IMG/VR virus record: IMGVR_UViG_3300031659_000033 | Coordinates: 1-37,263 of that record | Origin: a virus | DNA: 37,263 nt | Reading direction: 5' to 3' (one strand) | Part shown: piece by piece, positions 6,251-13,655 of the stretch | Numbering within the stretch: position 1 is the stretch's first letter | Layout: each line of letters starts with the position of its first letter | Notes under the pieces: model-generated | Databases searched by the model: none | Told to the model about the DNA's origin: nothing | What the model saw: only the letters and a program-made list of their open reading frames with translations | Position numbers and translations under genes: made by a program

Positions 6251-7004
6251 GTCCTTGATTATCTCGTTCTATGATATATGCTTTGACTAACTCGCTTCGA
6301 ACGATATCCGACACTTCGAACTCAATGAAATCAAACTCATCCATACGCTCAATGATCTTCATGAATGTACGCAGACCTGACATCTCCTTCTTTCGTTCGC
6401 TTGTTAAGTCATCCTGCTTAACGTCTCCGCAGAATATGATCTTACAGTTCTCGCCGACTCGGGTCATAACTGTGTGCAATTCCTGATCGCTCATGTTTTG
6501 AACTTCGTCAACTAAAATGATGCAGTCATCAAATGTTGATCCTCGTAGAAAGGATGTTGAAATGAATTCTACGTTGTTCTTTTGCTTTAGAATTTCGTAG
6601 GCATCACCACGCTGAAATAACTTTGATGCAATGTCATAATAAGGTGCTTCATACACTTTCATCTTGTCTTTTTGAGAGCCAGGAAGAAATCCCATGTCCC
6701 TAGTCGGAACAACTGATCGTACAATATACACTTTTCGATATGATGTGTTTTTTGCCATGACTGCTTTTAGAGAGAAGTATAATCCCAAGAAGGTTTTACC
6801 CGTTCCTGCAATACCATGAAGCATTAGATTAGCTCCCTCTTCCCAAGCGTCAAACGCTATTGACTGATTTTTAGTCATGGGAGCGATATCTTTACTGATC
6901 TGAAATCCTGTCGATAATTGGTTGTCTGTCCCTATTACTCCTTGTTGCTTAAGTACTCTCTTTTGGCGTTTGGTCATTCGATGTTGCTGTTGGTGAGCAG
7001 GCAT
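6246..7004 (-). CDS. phoH: PhoH-like P-loop NTPase (252 aa)
   Basis: Walker A GIAGTGKT at residues 64-71 and Walker B IILVDE at about 162-167 lie in the typical PhoH arrangement. Downstream come the VMTRVGENCKIIFCGD sensor strand and the QDDLTSERK segment. PhoH proteins are cytoplasmic ATPases, common in marine phages, whose substrate is not settled; RNA metabolism and phosphate-starvation links have been proposed. AGGA lies 6 nt before the ATG. The N-terminal His/Gln-rich stretch (MPAHQQQH) is an extra. It sits in a late-type cluster upstream of the PAAR protein. Confidence 0.92.
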   Translation of the reverse strand: MPAHQQQHRMTKRQKRVLKQQGVIGTDNQLSTGFQISKDIAPMTKNQSIAFDAWEEGANLMLHGIAGTGKTFLGLYFSLKAVMAKNTSYRKVYIVRSVVPTRDMGFLPGSQKDKMKVYEAPYYDIASKLFQRGDAYEILKQKNNVEFISTSFLRGSTFDDCIILVDEVQNMSDQELHTVMTRVGENCKIIFCGDVKQDDLTSERKKEMSGLRTFMKIIERMDEFDFIEFEVSDIVRSELVKAYIIERDNQGL

Positions 7005-7020
7005 GTTGCATCCTTATATT

Positions 7021-7257
7021 TTATCGGGTTTGTATTTTACTCCCAGGACTATTCTTATGAATATTCTTCAATAGCGAATTAAAACTATCGGGAGTTTTAG
7101 TTATTCCCAGACGTGCAGGATCACCCAGAGCGGGTGCTTTGGTAATGATCTGTTTGAGGTCTGGATTGTCGGATAGATACGACTCACGGTCATCCATTTT
7201 CATTAGTTTATCATGTACTTCACCAGTCTTTCTATTCTCGAACGAGTAAATAGGCAT
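7021..7257 (-). CDS. FmdB-like small conserved phage protein (78 aa)
   Basis: The start MPIYSFENRKTGEVHDKLMK and YLSDNPDLKQIITKAPALGDP follow the layout of FmdB/zinc-ribbon-like proteins, but the cysteine pairs are missing. Near-identical layouts occur next to structural genes in T4-like marine phages, from memory. A late-promoter motif lies 75 nt upstream (7332-7339) with an intrinsic terminator in between. Its role, possibly virion assembly, is inferred. Confidence 0.75.
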   Translation of the reverse strand: MPIYSFENRKTGEVHDKLMKMDDRESYLSDNPDLKQIITKAPALGDPARLGITKTPDSFNSLLKNIHKNSPGSKIQTR

Positions 7258-7278
7258 TATATATTCTCCAATTGTTTA

Positions 7279-7308
7279 AAATAAAAAAAAGCGACCACTA
7301 GGATCGCT
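7279..7308 (-). terminator. Rho-independent terminator
   Basis: On the minus strand a hairpin (AGCGA arm 7304-7308, TCGCT arm 7290-7294, with additional CC/GG pairing) is followed by T8-A-T4-like sequence at 7279-7289. It ends transcription of the HAD hydrolase unit. Confidence 0.8.
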
Positions 7309-7331
7309 TCGTTGTGTATCCATCACACAGA

Positions 7332-7339
7332 TATTTATA
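7332..7339 (-). promoter_or_regulatory. T4-type late promoter motif TATAAATA
   Basis: An exact TATAAATA on the minus strand, 75 nt upstream of the 78-aa gene and directly upstream of the terminator. Confidence 0.5.
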
Positions 7340-7353
7340 TCAGAATCACCTGC

Positions 7354-7941
7354 TTAAAGCATCATTTCGTAGATTTCTTTCCAACTTTTTACCTTGATTA
7401 TGTCTGCATGTTCATAGTCTTCAGTGAAGCTATGCTCCATAAGAATAGATGTAAGACCCATTTTAATGCCAAGTTCAGCATTCTCAGGCTTATCTTCTAC
7501 CCATAAACAGCCACTATCTAGATAAGGCATTAGAGCCTCATCCTTATCAGCACCAGTATCTAAGCACACAACCTTCTCAAAGGCAGTCTTACCAAAAAGA
7601 CTTTCGATGTTCTGGTTACGTAGAACGCCTGAATACTGATTCAGACTTAGACTTGTAATACAGTGAAAGACACAGCCCAGTTCTTCGTGCATTTTACGCA
7701 CATACTTGACTGCATCACGCAGAGGAGGAATACAGCAGATTGCCGCACTCTCGTTGAAGACTTTTATGTGCTTCTTCATATCGGCTTTACTCAGCCCATA
7801 TACGACACCCAAGTCATATTCGTTAACACCCGCAATTGGGTAGTAACCATGTTCTTTCATCCAGTTATTAAAAGTGTAAAGCCAATCGACTAACACTCCA
7901 TCACAATCCACCAGAACCAATTTCTTATCAATATTAATCAT
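7354..7941 (-). CDS. HAD-superfamily phosphatase/5'-nucleotidase-like (195 aa)
   Basis: Motif I LVDCDGVLVDW (nucleophile Asp plus Asp at +2), motif II with Ser/Thr (FHCITSLSL) and motif III/IV WVEDKPENAELG give a complete HAD active site. HAD phosphatases dephosphorylate small substrates; phage members are often 5'-nucleotidases or polynucleotide 3'-phosphatases. The start is set at the ATG at 7939-7941 (MINIDKKLVLVDCDG) because AGGA lies 6 nt upstream. A frame start at 7968 overlaps the promoter. It is a single-gene unit between promoter 7971 and terminator 7279. A nucleotide-salvage role is inferred. Confidence 0.85.
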   Translation of the reverse strand: MINIDKKLVLVDCDGVLVDWLYTFNNWMKEHGYYPIAGVNEYDLGVVYGLSKADMKKHIKVFNESAAICCIPPLRDAVKYVRKMHEELGCVFHCITSLSLNQYSGVLRNQNIESLFGKTAFEKVVCLDTGADKDEALMPYLDSGCLWVEDKPENAELGIKMGLTSILMEHSFTEDYEHADIIKVKSWKEIYEMML

Positions 7942-7970
7942 ATCATTCCTATCATTTATCTTATACACAT

Positions 7971-7999
7971 ATTATAGCATAGCGAAAGGGGCTTGTCAA
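7971..7999 (-). promoter_or_regulatory. Sigma70 promoter with extended -10
   Basis: TTGACA (7994-7999), 17-nt spacer ending TGC, TATAAT (7971-7976). It drives the HAD gene. Confidence 0.85.
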
Positions 8000-8012
8000 C
8001 CCCTTTCTTTAT

Positions 8013-8171
8013 CTAATCAAACAAAGAATCCTTGTGGGACCTCTTCTGCCTTCTGGCTTTCTGAATCTCAGCTTTACGTTTATCATATCGCTTAGAGTCC
8101 TTCTTCCTACCTATTTTCTCGTGGGAATAGTCCTCTTCGATCCATTCACGAAACTTCTTACCTTTAGCCAT
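8013..8171 (-). CDS. Small basic protein (52 aa)
   Basis: ORF MAKGKKFREWIEEDYSHEKI, then a Lys/Arg-rich helix (GRKKDSKRYDKRKAEIQKAR). About a third of the residues are basic, suggesting nucleic-acid binding or a virion-internal role. AAGAG lies 10 nt before the ATG. It closes the unit of RNase H and the 158-aa gene. Similar short basic proteins occur in T4-like marine phages. Function unknown. Confidence 0.65.
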   Translation of the reverse strand: MAKGKKFREWIEEDYSHEKIGRKKDSKRYDKRKAEIQKARRQKRSHKDSLFD

Positions 8172-8199
8172 TGATAGTACACTCTTCTTGTTGTGGTAG

Positions 8200-8676
8200 C
8201 TACGCTACTTTTTTAGGTCGACCTCGACCACGTTTTACAGGAATAGCGGGGACAGGATCAGTGATGATCGGCCCGAACGCTTCTATAATTACTTCAACTG
8301 GAAGATCGGGAAATGCTTGCTTTGCTACCATCTGTAGCAATAGTTTAGCGTCTCCTTCATCAACGTTTTCCAGCATCTGGATAAAGATCGATTCTTTTTT
8401 GATCTGCGTGAGGTTCTCACCCTCAGACATTTCGTTAACAAGATAAGCTAACTTCCTAGCCTCTCGATAGAGCGCACCATGCGTATCTACCATAATACTT
8501 GCGTTGTAAGGCGGAGCTGTAGAAGGGACACAGAATGACCACTTCTTATCGTACATGAGAATAAGAATGTTTCGTAACTCTTTCGAGTTGTTCTTCTTCA
8601 AGAACTCAACTTTCTCCTCATTCGTACTCAACTCACACGCTTCCGTAATTATTTCATTTAAACTTTTCATAGACAT
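8200..8676 (-). CDS. Conserved T4-like phage protein, DUF6433-like (158 aa)
   Basis: The layout MSMKSLNEIITEA, KVEFLKKNNSKELRNILILMYD, CVPSTAPPYN, and LTQIKKESIFIQMLENVDEGDAKLL matches a family conserved in T4-like cyanophages and relatives (DUF6433 by memory). The C-terminus carries an AT-hook-like KRGRGRPKKVA, suggesting DNA contact. GGAG lies 7 nt before the ATG, and one base separates it from the RNase H stop codon. Its position beside RNase H places it in the replication module. Function unknown. Confidence 0.8.
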   Translation of the reverse strand: MSMKSLNEIITEACELSTNEEKVEFLKKNNSKELRNILILMYDKKWSFCVPSTAPPYNASIMVDTHGALYREARKLAYLVNEMSEGENLTQIKKESIFIQMLENVDEGDAKLLLQMVAKQAFPDLPVEVIIEAFGPIITDPVPAIPVKRGRGRPKKVA

Positions 8677-8677
8677 A

Positions 8678-9529
8678 TTAAAACTCCGATATACTTTCCA
8701 TTAAATTGCGTAACTTGTTCTTGATAAAGTAGTTAAGTAACTGGCTCCTATCTTTGGTATTCTCTGCTTCATACTTCTCAAGTATCTCTTCTTTAATAAC
8801 AGCAGGTACCTGCGTTAAATCGATCATCGACTTATTGCGGAAATAGTTACGTTTTACTTCATCATCCATTTTATTTATATCTTGCCAATCCAGCATACGC
8901 TTCTTAGTCACTGGTCGCTGACGGATACCCATTACGAATGTATTATCTGCTGACAGCACATTGGGTACACCGTCACCAGCATCACCCTTAAGGATGTGTT
9001 CAGCTAGATACTGATCTGGGTCTGAGTGTGAAATCCATCTCTTACGAGTAGGATCATACTGCTTGACATTAGCATACTTATGCAGTTGCTTGAAATCGTG
9101 ATCACCCGAGAGAATCAGAATAGGCTCACCTACGTTTAACTCTTTACCCTCTTTGTGAACTATAGTGCCGATGATATCATCAGCTTCACACGTATCAATC
9201 TGCATAACTCTGTATGGGAAGTACTCTTTGAGTTCATCACGAATGTTGTTAAGAGCATTGAAGATAGCACTCCAATCTAACTCAGAACTATCACGTGCCT
9301 TACGGCGATTAGCTTTGTAGTAGGGGAATGACTGTCTGCGCCAATAGTTCTTATCGTCACAAGTAATCAATAGCTCACCAAACTCACGGTGAAACTTCTG
9401 TCGGTTGAATCTTAACGTATTTAAGATCATGTGTCTTAGCATGTTTTCATCCACTTGAGCGTTTTGGTGATTACCAATCTGCATCATCATGTTTGAAATC
9501 ATAACTTGGTTCAAATCTACCAATATCAT
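8678..9529 (-). CDS. rnh: T4-type RNase H, 5'-3' exonuclease (283 aa)
   Basis: The protein follows T4 Rnh closely: N-terminal MILVDLNQVMIS, HMILNTLRFN, YWRRQSFPYYKANRRKAR, then CEADDIIG (two metal-binding Asp), ILSGDHDFKQLHKYANVKQ, the H3TH segment with LKGDAGDGVPNV, and the terminal LMESISEF. T4 Rnh belongs to the FEN/RAD2 family and removes lagging-strand RNA primers and adjacent DNA. Length agrees (305 aa in T4). It has its own promoter at 9565-9593. Neighbours differ from T4, where genes 33 and dsbA flank rnh. Confidence 0.92.
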   Translation of the reverse strand: MILVDLNQVMISNMMMQIGNHQNAQVDENMLRHMILNTLRFNRQKFHREFGELLITCDDKNYWRRQSFPYYKANRRKARDSSELDWSAIFNALNNIRDELKEYFPYRVMQIDTCEADDIIGTIVHKEGKELNVGEPILILSGDHDFKQLHKYANVKQYDPTRKRWISHSDPDQYLAEHILKGDAGDGVPNVLSADNTFVMGIRQRPVTKKRMLDWQDINKMDDEVKRNYFRNKSMIDLTQVPAVIKEEILEKYEAENTKDRSQLLNYFIKNKLRNLMESISEF

Positions 9530-9564
9530 AATTTAATCTCCTGATTTATTTAATATGAATACAT

Positions 9565-9593
9565 ATCATAACATAAATCTTAGGGGTTGTCAA
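9565..9593 (-). promoter_or_regulatory. Sigma70 promoter, AGTACTTGACA class
   Basis: TTGACA (9588-9593), 17-nt spacer, TATGAT (9565-9570), upstream of rnh. Confidence 0.8.
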
Positions 9594-9596
9594 GTA

Positions 9597-9962
9597 CTAT
9601 TCGTGGTCGTCTTCGTCATCAGCATACATGTCCTCTAGGAATTGTCCCAGAAGGTCTTCGTGATCTATATCCAGGTCTTCCCACATTCTCTCTGATACAG
9701 TTTGAAAAGGATGATCTTCTCCTATTGCTCTGTATATCATCGCTTTGATGATCTCCATAGTAGACATAATTTCTAGTATGGTTTTAGGATCATTGGCAAC
9801 ATCGATACCCATATCGTGCAGTGCTGTGACTATATCCCTTACGGCGTTCAATGCGAAGTGCTTTGCGATTTCCTTATCGCTTTCTTGAATCAACTCTACG
9901 AGTTCCTCGTTCCGCTCTTCGAACTTTTTACGGGCCGCCGCAAAGTCTATGACATTTGCCAT
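9597..9962 (-). CDS. Conserved hypothetical acidic protein (121 aa)
   Basis: The N-terminus MANVIDFAAARKKFEERNEE is helical, followed by IVTALHDMGIDVANDP and a strongly acidic C-terminus (MYADDEDDHE). It overlaps the start of its upstream neighbour by one base and is cotranscribed with it from the promoter at 11144. An acidic tail next to rnh recalls the T4 late co-activator gp33, but gp33's hydrophobic C-terminal clamp-binding motif is not visible, so I do not assign that. Function unknown. Confidence 0.75.
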   Translation of the reverse strand: MANVIDFAAARKKFEERNEELVELIQESDKEIAKHFALNAVRDIVTALHDMGIDVANDPKTILEIMSTMEIIKAMIYRAIGEDHPFQTVSERMWEDLDIDHEDLLGQFLEDMYADDEDDHE

Positions 9963-11113
9963 TACAACACCTTCAAGATAATAGTATCTCGATTGATTCT
10001 ACCATCAGTTTCGCTCTCTTTGGTCTTCAGACTTCTGAGTTCCTTAAGTGCCTTAGATTTGGTAGCTTTAGCGAGTGTCGCAATGTAATCCTCGGGCTTT
10101 CTCAGCATCTTCTTAAACGAGTTCTTAACATCAAACCCGATAATCGTACTGCCCTTAACCTCGAACCCATTCCTTCGATCAGAGACCAGATACTTCATCT
10201 GTCTAGTCTTAGTATTGAATAGGTACAATTGATCAGCACCAACCATCTTCTCGGGACTCACACTAGCTATCTTGTACTCAGACGAAGATGGCAAGTATAG
10301 TACCTTAGATACTTGTTTAAGAGCGGGAGTAGGCTTCTTCACACGAGTCTTACGTGTCGCTTTCTTACTCAAAAGAAACTTTTCCGTATCAGAAATCAGA
10401 TCACATATGAACTTATAGAATGCCTTTTGCTTTCTAGGTGTCAGGTGACTGTAACCCTCAACTAGATCCTCAGTCTTATCTTCGACTAGTTCACGTAGTT
10501 CTTCCTGAACCGATTTGTAGTGTCTGATAGTATCATGTGCAGTCTGTGCCGCAGAACCCTCTTTGATCATGATGTCGTATATAGACCAATCTTTGGCTAA
10601 CATACCCAAACCGTAATCATCAATACACCCTTCGATTTCTCCAATAAACTCATCGGTCTTTTCACCAAGTAGTTCGGAAGGACTCTTACGCTTCACTGGC
10701 TCAGGAGCATTTGGATCGATCTCGACTTTAACAGTCTTACCGTATTCTATTATCTCATTGAGTGCAGTAGTCTGAAACGTTTTATTCTGTTCAGGCAACT
10801 CACAGCCATTTAACTCCATCTTACATAGAGCGGCAACTGTTGAACTAGTGCGCCAGTCTTCTGCGGCTTTGTAGTCCTTCAAGTCTTCAGGACGATTGGT
10901 TTTCATCCAATCTGTTGTCCATTCGACATAATGCTTCTTGTCATAGAAGTAGCCGTAATGCCGTAACGTATCTAATATTTGACGTGGCATCTTATCTTCG
11001 GTCACATCAGCCCAATCAGTAGTCTCTCTACCGATGTGCTTCTCTTCTTGCAGACGAACAGCGTTAGACCTACGAGGTGCTAATCTGACTGTCTTCTTTG
11101 CTAATTTAGCCAT
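9962..11113 (-). CDS. Conserved T4-like marine phage protein (383 aa)
   Basis: The protein starts MAKLAKKTVRLAPRRSNAV and ends GRINRDTIILKVL. The C-terminal third (ATRKTRVKKPTPALKQVSKV, EYKIASVSPEKMVGADQLYL, FNTKTRQMKYLVSD, STIIGFD) matches a family I recall from many T4-like cyanophages, where it is conserved but unassigned. It is largely basic and helical with no membrane segment. It shares one base with the 121-aa gene and is driven by promoter 11144-11172. A DNA- or RNA-associated role is possible but unproven. Confidence 0.8.
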   Translation of the reverse strand: MAKLAKKTVRLAPRRSNAVRLQEEKHIGRETTDWADVTEDKMPRQILDTLRHYGYFYDKKHYVEWTTDWMKTNRPEDLKDYKAAEDWRTSSTVAALCKMELNGCELPEQNKTFQTTALNEIIEYGKTVKVEIDPNAPEPVKRKSPSELLGEKTDEFIGEIEGCIDDYGLGMLAKDWSIYDIMIKEGSAAQTAHDTIRHYKSVQEELRELVEDKTEDLVEGYSHLTPRKQKAFYKFICDLISDTEKFLLSKKATRKTRVKKPTPALKQVSKVLYLPSSSEYKIASVSPEKMVGADQLYLFNTKTRQMKYLVSDRRNGFEVKGSTIIGFDVKNSFKKMLRKPEDYIATLAKATKSKALKELRSLKTKESETDGRINRDTIILKVL

Positions 11114-11143
11114 GCTTGACTCCTTACTTCAATTTATACGAGT

Positions 11144-11172
11144 AGTATACACTATGATCATTTGGTTGTCAA
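11144..11172 (-). promoter_or_regulatory. Sigma70 promoter
   Basis: TTGACA (11167-11172), 17-nt spacer, TATACT (11144-11149), overlapping the end of the glycosyltransferase gene. Confidence 0.8.
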
Positions 11173-12090
11173 GAGGTTTTTTAACAAATCGTTCCATTGT
11201 CTGCATCTTTTTTCCCATGAGTACACATTATCTACTACAATCTTGTTCTGTGCCAGATCAGTCATGTACTTTCTTCGGACACTAGTCCTATTATATAGAT
11301 TAATTGCGTTCTCAAGTTCTTGGTAGAACTTATTAACATGGGCTTCTAAGTCCTCTGTGTGACCATACATAGCAGTCATACCTAGAGAAGTCTCTGGTAA
11401 AGAGCTATATGACGTATGGATACACATCATCTCAGCAGACATACACTCGATCAAGGTCGTATATGAGGTCTCTGGAAAGTGATTAGGCAAGAGTAGTATG
11501 TGACACTTATCAAGAACAGGTATCTTACCTTGCATGCCTATGGCATTTTTATCTATAGTAGTAAACATTACCATAGGATGACCACGAACAGAATCACAGA
11601 ACTTTAGATTCGACTTGTTTGCTTTTGTTTTAAGATTGCCAAACACACTGAAGTCACTATAGACATACAGCTTTACGTTTGGATTTCTGGGTGATATTTT
11701 CTGGAATGCGTTAAACGCCACATCTAATCCGTTACGTGGATCACCCACGAACAGCAGATTTATGTCATCTTCATTCTTCTTAGTTGTTACGAAAGTCTCA
11801 ATAGCATTGGGCATAACAATACCAGCAGAGTAAGGAATACCTAGAAATAGGTTATACATACTCTGTTGCCAATTAGTCATGAACACTAGCGAGTCGTACT
11901 TTTGCCAGCCACCGTCAGCTAAATGCTCGACAGCTGGATCATCAGCAGACTCAGAAGGCATGTATAAGGAAACCTGCTTCTCACTCTTTTGATCTTCACT
12001 TGTGATGAAGTCTACTTGAGCGAGAAGCTTCGGATCCACATCCCTCTTAATGAGGTCGAGTATCGATACTACGCAGTTAGCTAACGCCAT
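11158..12090 (-). CDS. Glycosyltransferase, GT4-like (310 aa)
   Basis: The C-terminal half has the GT-B donor-binding pattern: NLLFVGDPRNGLDVAFNAF, then HILLLPNHFPETSYTTLIECMSAEM, which contains the E-x7-E motif of retaining GT4/GT1-type enzymes. The N-terminal half (LVFMTNWQQSMY, VMPNAIE) fits the acceptor domain and linker. It would transfer a sugar from a nucleotide-sugar donor in the cytoplasm. The acceptor is unknown; modified phage DNA or a cell-surface glycan are options. At 310 aa it is somewhat short for GT-B. Its start lies inside the downstream end of the 92-aa gene. Confidence 0.85.
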   Translation of the reverse strand: MALANCVVSILDLIKRDVDPKLLAQVDFITSEDQKSEKQVSLYMPSESADDPAVEHLADGGWQKYDSLVFMTNWQQSMYNLFLGIPYSAGIVMPNAIETFVTTKKNEDDINLLFVGDPRNGLDVAFNAFQKISPRNPNVKLYVYSDFSVFGNLKTKANKSNLKFCDSVRGHPMVMFTTIDKNAIGMQGKIPVLDKCHILLLPNHFPETSYTTLIECMSAEMMCIHTSYSSLPETSLGMTAMYGHTEDLEAHVNKFYQELENAINLYNRTSVRRKYMTDLAQNKIVVDNVYSWEKRCRQWNDLLKNLLTTK

Positions 12091-12355
12091 TAGGCAACAT
12101 CGTCCCTGCTACATCACGTAGACTGTCCCATCTAAAGGATCTCCAGCCATTCGCTTCAGTATCCCAGACGGGCAAAGAGAACTCATTGACCTTCCTCGTT
12201 GCTCCCGTTGTACCAGCATTTTCGACTACTGGAGTCACTGGTATAATATCAGAATTTAGCGTTGCTTGCATCGTTCTGATAACACCGTTCGCTTTAACGA
12301 ACTCAATTCGCACTGTACCTGCTTGTAACAGGGTCTTCATATCATCTTTAGTCAT
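12077..12355 (-). CDS. WYL_2, Sm-like SH3 beta-barrel protein (92 aa)
   Basis: MTKDDMKTLLQAGTVRIEF, then TMQATLNSDIIPVTP, and the C-terminal LPVWDTEANGWRSFRWDSL are the diagnostic blocks of the small WYL_2/Sm-like family (formerly DUF2693), frequent in T4-like phages. The start is set at the ATG at 12353-12355 because GGAGA lies 8 nt upstream; an ATG 15 nt earlier lacks an RBS. It may bind a nucleotide or nucleic acid, but no activity is established. It overlaps the glutaredoxin stop. Confidence 0.8.
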   Translation of the reverse strand: MTKDDMKTLLQAGTVRIEFVKANGVIRTMQATLNSDIIPVTPVVENAGTTGATRKVNEFSLPVWDTEANGWRSFRWDSLRDVAGTMLPNGVS

Positions 12356-12599
12356 TATCATTTTCTCCATTTGTAATGTATTCGTTTACCATTATAGCAA
12401 ACTCTTCATAGCCTGTCAAGCGTTTTTTACCCCAAATTATTTGAGGTATTGCGATCTCGCCAGGGAATTCTCGGTCAAACTCTTCTCTGTGGTCAACGGC
12501 ATTCTTATAAACATGCGTCAACTCAAACACTTCTGCTAACTGCTTGGCTCTCAAACAATGCAGGCAGTTATCAGAACCGTATATCGTTATTAGTTCCAC
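12348..12599 (-). CDS. Glutaredoxin-like protein, active site CLHC (83 aa)
   Basis: A thioredoxin-fold protein of glutaredoxin length: beta strand ITIYGSDN, CxxC at residues 12-15 (CLHC), cis-Pro in AIPQIIWG and the GYEEF helix start. It would reduce disulfides using glutathione or a host reductase. This is the first of two glutaredoxins in the window; the other (26486) has CGYC and adjoins nrdB. It is far from the reductase genes and its dipeptide is unusual, so its substrate may differ. Confidence 0.85.
   Translation of the reverse strand: MELITIYGSDNCLHCLRAKQLAEVFELTHVYKNAVDHREEFDREFPGEIAIPQIIWGKKRLTGYEEFAIMVNEYITNGENDND
12391..12419 (-). promoter_or_regulatory. Sigma70 promoter inside the glutaredoxin gene
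   Basis: TTGACA (12414-12419), 17-nt spacer ending TGC, TATAAT (12391-12396). It drives the WYL_2 and glycosyltransferase genes. Confidence 0.75.
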
Positions 12600-12925
12600 G
12601 GATTATCTTCCGACCTTTTCCAGTCACGCATCATACGAACTTTCTTATCAACATCTAAATCTTTTAGATAGTCGTTATCCCTATCATACATAGCTAGAGC
12701 TTCTTCCTCACTTAGCACTTCATGATCGACAATATTTTCGCCGATATGTAGTTGTGAAAATTCGTTTACTTCTTCGCACGTAACAGCATCAAGTGCCCAA
12801 AGAGGGTCGACAGTCATATCAGTATTCTCTGCCTGAAGTTGATCCATCGGGATACAATATCTCTGTCTAAACGTAGATACTGCCGTAACTATCACGTACT
12901 GCTTACTTAATTCATCTTCTTTCAT
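12590..12925 (-). CDS. Conserved hypothetical phage protein (111 aa)
   Basis: The start is set at the ATG at 12923-12925 (MKEDELSKQYVIVTAVSTFR) with AGGGA upstream; a frame start at 12943 has none. The pattern YVIVTAVSTFRQRYCIPMDQ, a DAVTCEEVNEFSQ block and a C-terminal RDWKR is shared with other phage hypothetical proteins as I recall. It is acidic and soluble. The end overlaps the glutaredoxin start by 10 nt. Function unknown. Confidence 0.75.
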   Translation of the reverse strand: MKEDELSKQYVIVTAVSTFRQRYCIPMDQLQAENTDMTVDPLWALDAVTCEEVNEFSQLHIGENIVDHEVLSEEEALAMYDRDNDYLKDLDVDKKVRMMRDWKRSEDNPWN

Positions 12926-13073
12926 TTCTATCCCTGTCGGCAATCTGCTGTAATGTTAAACCTGCATTCCTTTCATGCTGTAACCGTTGTTTCTCAACGT
13001 AGTCAAAATCCCTGAGGGGAGTATCGTAATACTCCTTAACATCAGGTTCATACATATCCCAATAATTATTCAT
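12912..13073 (-). CDS. Small hypothetical protein (53 aa)
   Basis: ORF MNNYWDMYEPDVKEYYDTPL, then a charged helical tail ending RNERR. GGAG lies 7 nt before this ATG; an ATG 6 nt earlier abuts the RBS. The RBS-start region is identical over 17 nt to that of the next gene upstream (13317-13333). The end overlaps the 111-aa gene by 14 nt. Function unknown. Confidence 0.6.
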   Translation of the reverse strand: MNNYWDMYEPDVKEYYDTPLRDFDYVEKQRLQHERNAGLTLQQIADRDRNERR

Positions 13074-13085
13074 CTTCATTCTCCA

Positions 13086-13322
13086 CTACCGCTTAGTTGT
13101 CACATCAAAGCATGTTTTCATAAACCTAGTTGCAGATGCGTTACCAATTCTCATAGCATCTTCAGAAGTTATAAAGCGGGCGGGCAGAGCCGTAGTACAC
13201 TCGTCATATACAGCCATGGCTATATTACAGTGCCATGCATGTGCGTAACTGCCTTGTACTTCTGGAGAATCATCAATCATGGCTTGTTTTATAGTCTCAA
13301 AAGCCTTCTGGATTTCATTCAT
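13086..13322 (-). CDS. Conserved hypothetical phage protein (78 aa)
   Basis: MNEIQKAFETIKQAMIDDSP, then GSYAHAWHCNIAMAVYDE and a C-terminal ARFITSEDAMRIGN...RFMKTCFDV. The layout recurs in marine phages as I recall, without known function. The start is set by GGAG 7 nt upstream. It is flanked by a 17-bp direct repeat covering the two start regions (13068-13084, 13317-13333). Confidence 0.7.
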   Translation of the reverse strand: MNEIQKAFETIKQAMIDDSPEVQGSYAHAWHCNIAMAVYDECTTALPARFITSEDAMRIGNASATRFMKTCFDVTTKR

Positions 13323-13324
13323 CT

Positions 13325-13609
13325 TCATTCTCCCCATTTCTCATCAAATACCCACTCATAATACTTATACGGGTACTTCTTAATAGACTCTTCTAAGCCC
13401 CTTTTGCATTCATCCCACACCCCGTTAATGGAGAATAAGAATAAGGTACATACTCCATCCTTGTCATGGTACTTGTAACACGTGAACTCAACTATTCTTT
13501 TATCCATCTCATCATCCTCTGACCAACTACCTACAACTCCAGTATCTTTAAACTTCTGAAGTGATCGTTTAGAAAGTTCTATCAACTCTTCGTATGCAGA
13601 TTCTTTCAT
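13325..13609 (-). CDS. Hypothetical phage protein (94 aa)
   Basis: A soluble, mixed-charge protein with a C-terminal aromatic block (YPYKYYEWVFDEKWGE). The ATG is only about 11 nt below the -10 of the promoter at 13620-13648 and lacks an RBS, so translation would be nearly leaderless, or a downstream start is used. No domain recognised. Confidence 0.65.
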   Translation of the reverse strand: MKESAYEELIELSKRSLQKFKDTGVVGSWSEDDEMDKRIVEFTCYKYHDKDGVCTLFLFSINGVWDECKRGLEESIKKYPYKYYEWVFDEKWGE

Positions 13610-13619
13610 CTATTCAAGT

Positions 13620-13648
13620 ATAATACACCAACTACGGCTCTATGTCAA
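13620..13648 (-). promoter_or_regulatory. Sigma70 promoter, AGTACTTGACA class
   Basis: TTGACA (13643-13648), 17-nt spacer, TATTAT (13620-13625). It begins the 12.3-13.6 kb unit with almost no leader. Confidence 0.75.
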
Positions 13649-13655
13649 GTACTAT

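Noticed and set aside
8872-8879. TATAAATA on the minus strand inside the RNase H gene
   Set aside because: It falls in codons for Asp-Ile-Asn-Lys and no late gene follows closely; probably chance.
9597-9962. 121-aa acidic protein as the T4 gp33 late co-activator
   Set aside because: The neighbourhood of rnh and acidic tail fit, but the clamp-binding hydrophobic C-terminus is missing.
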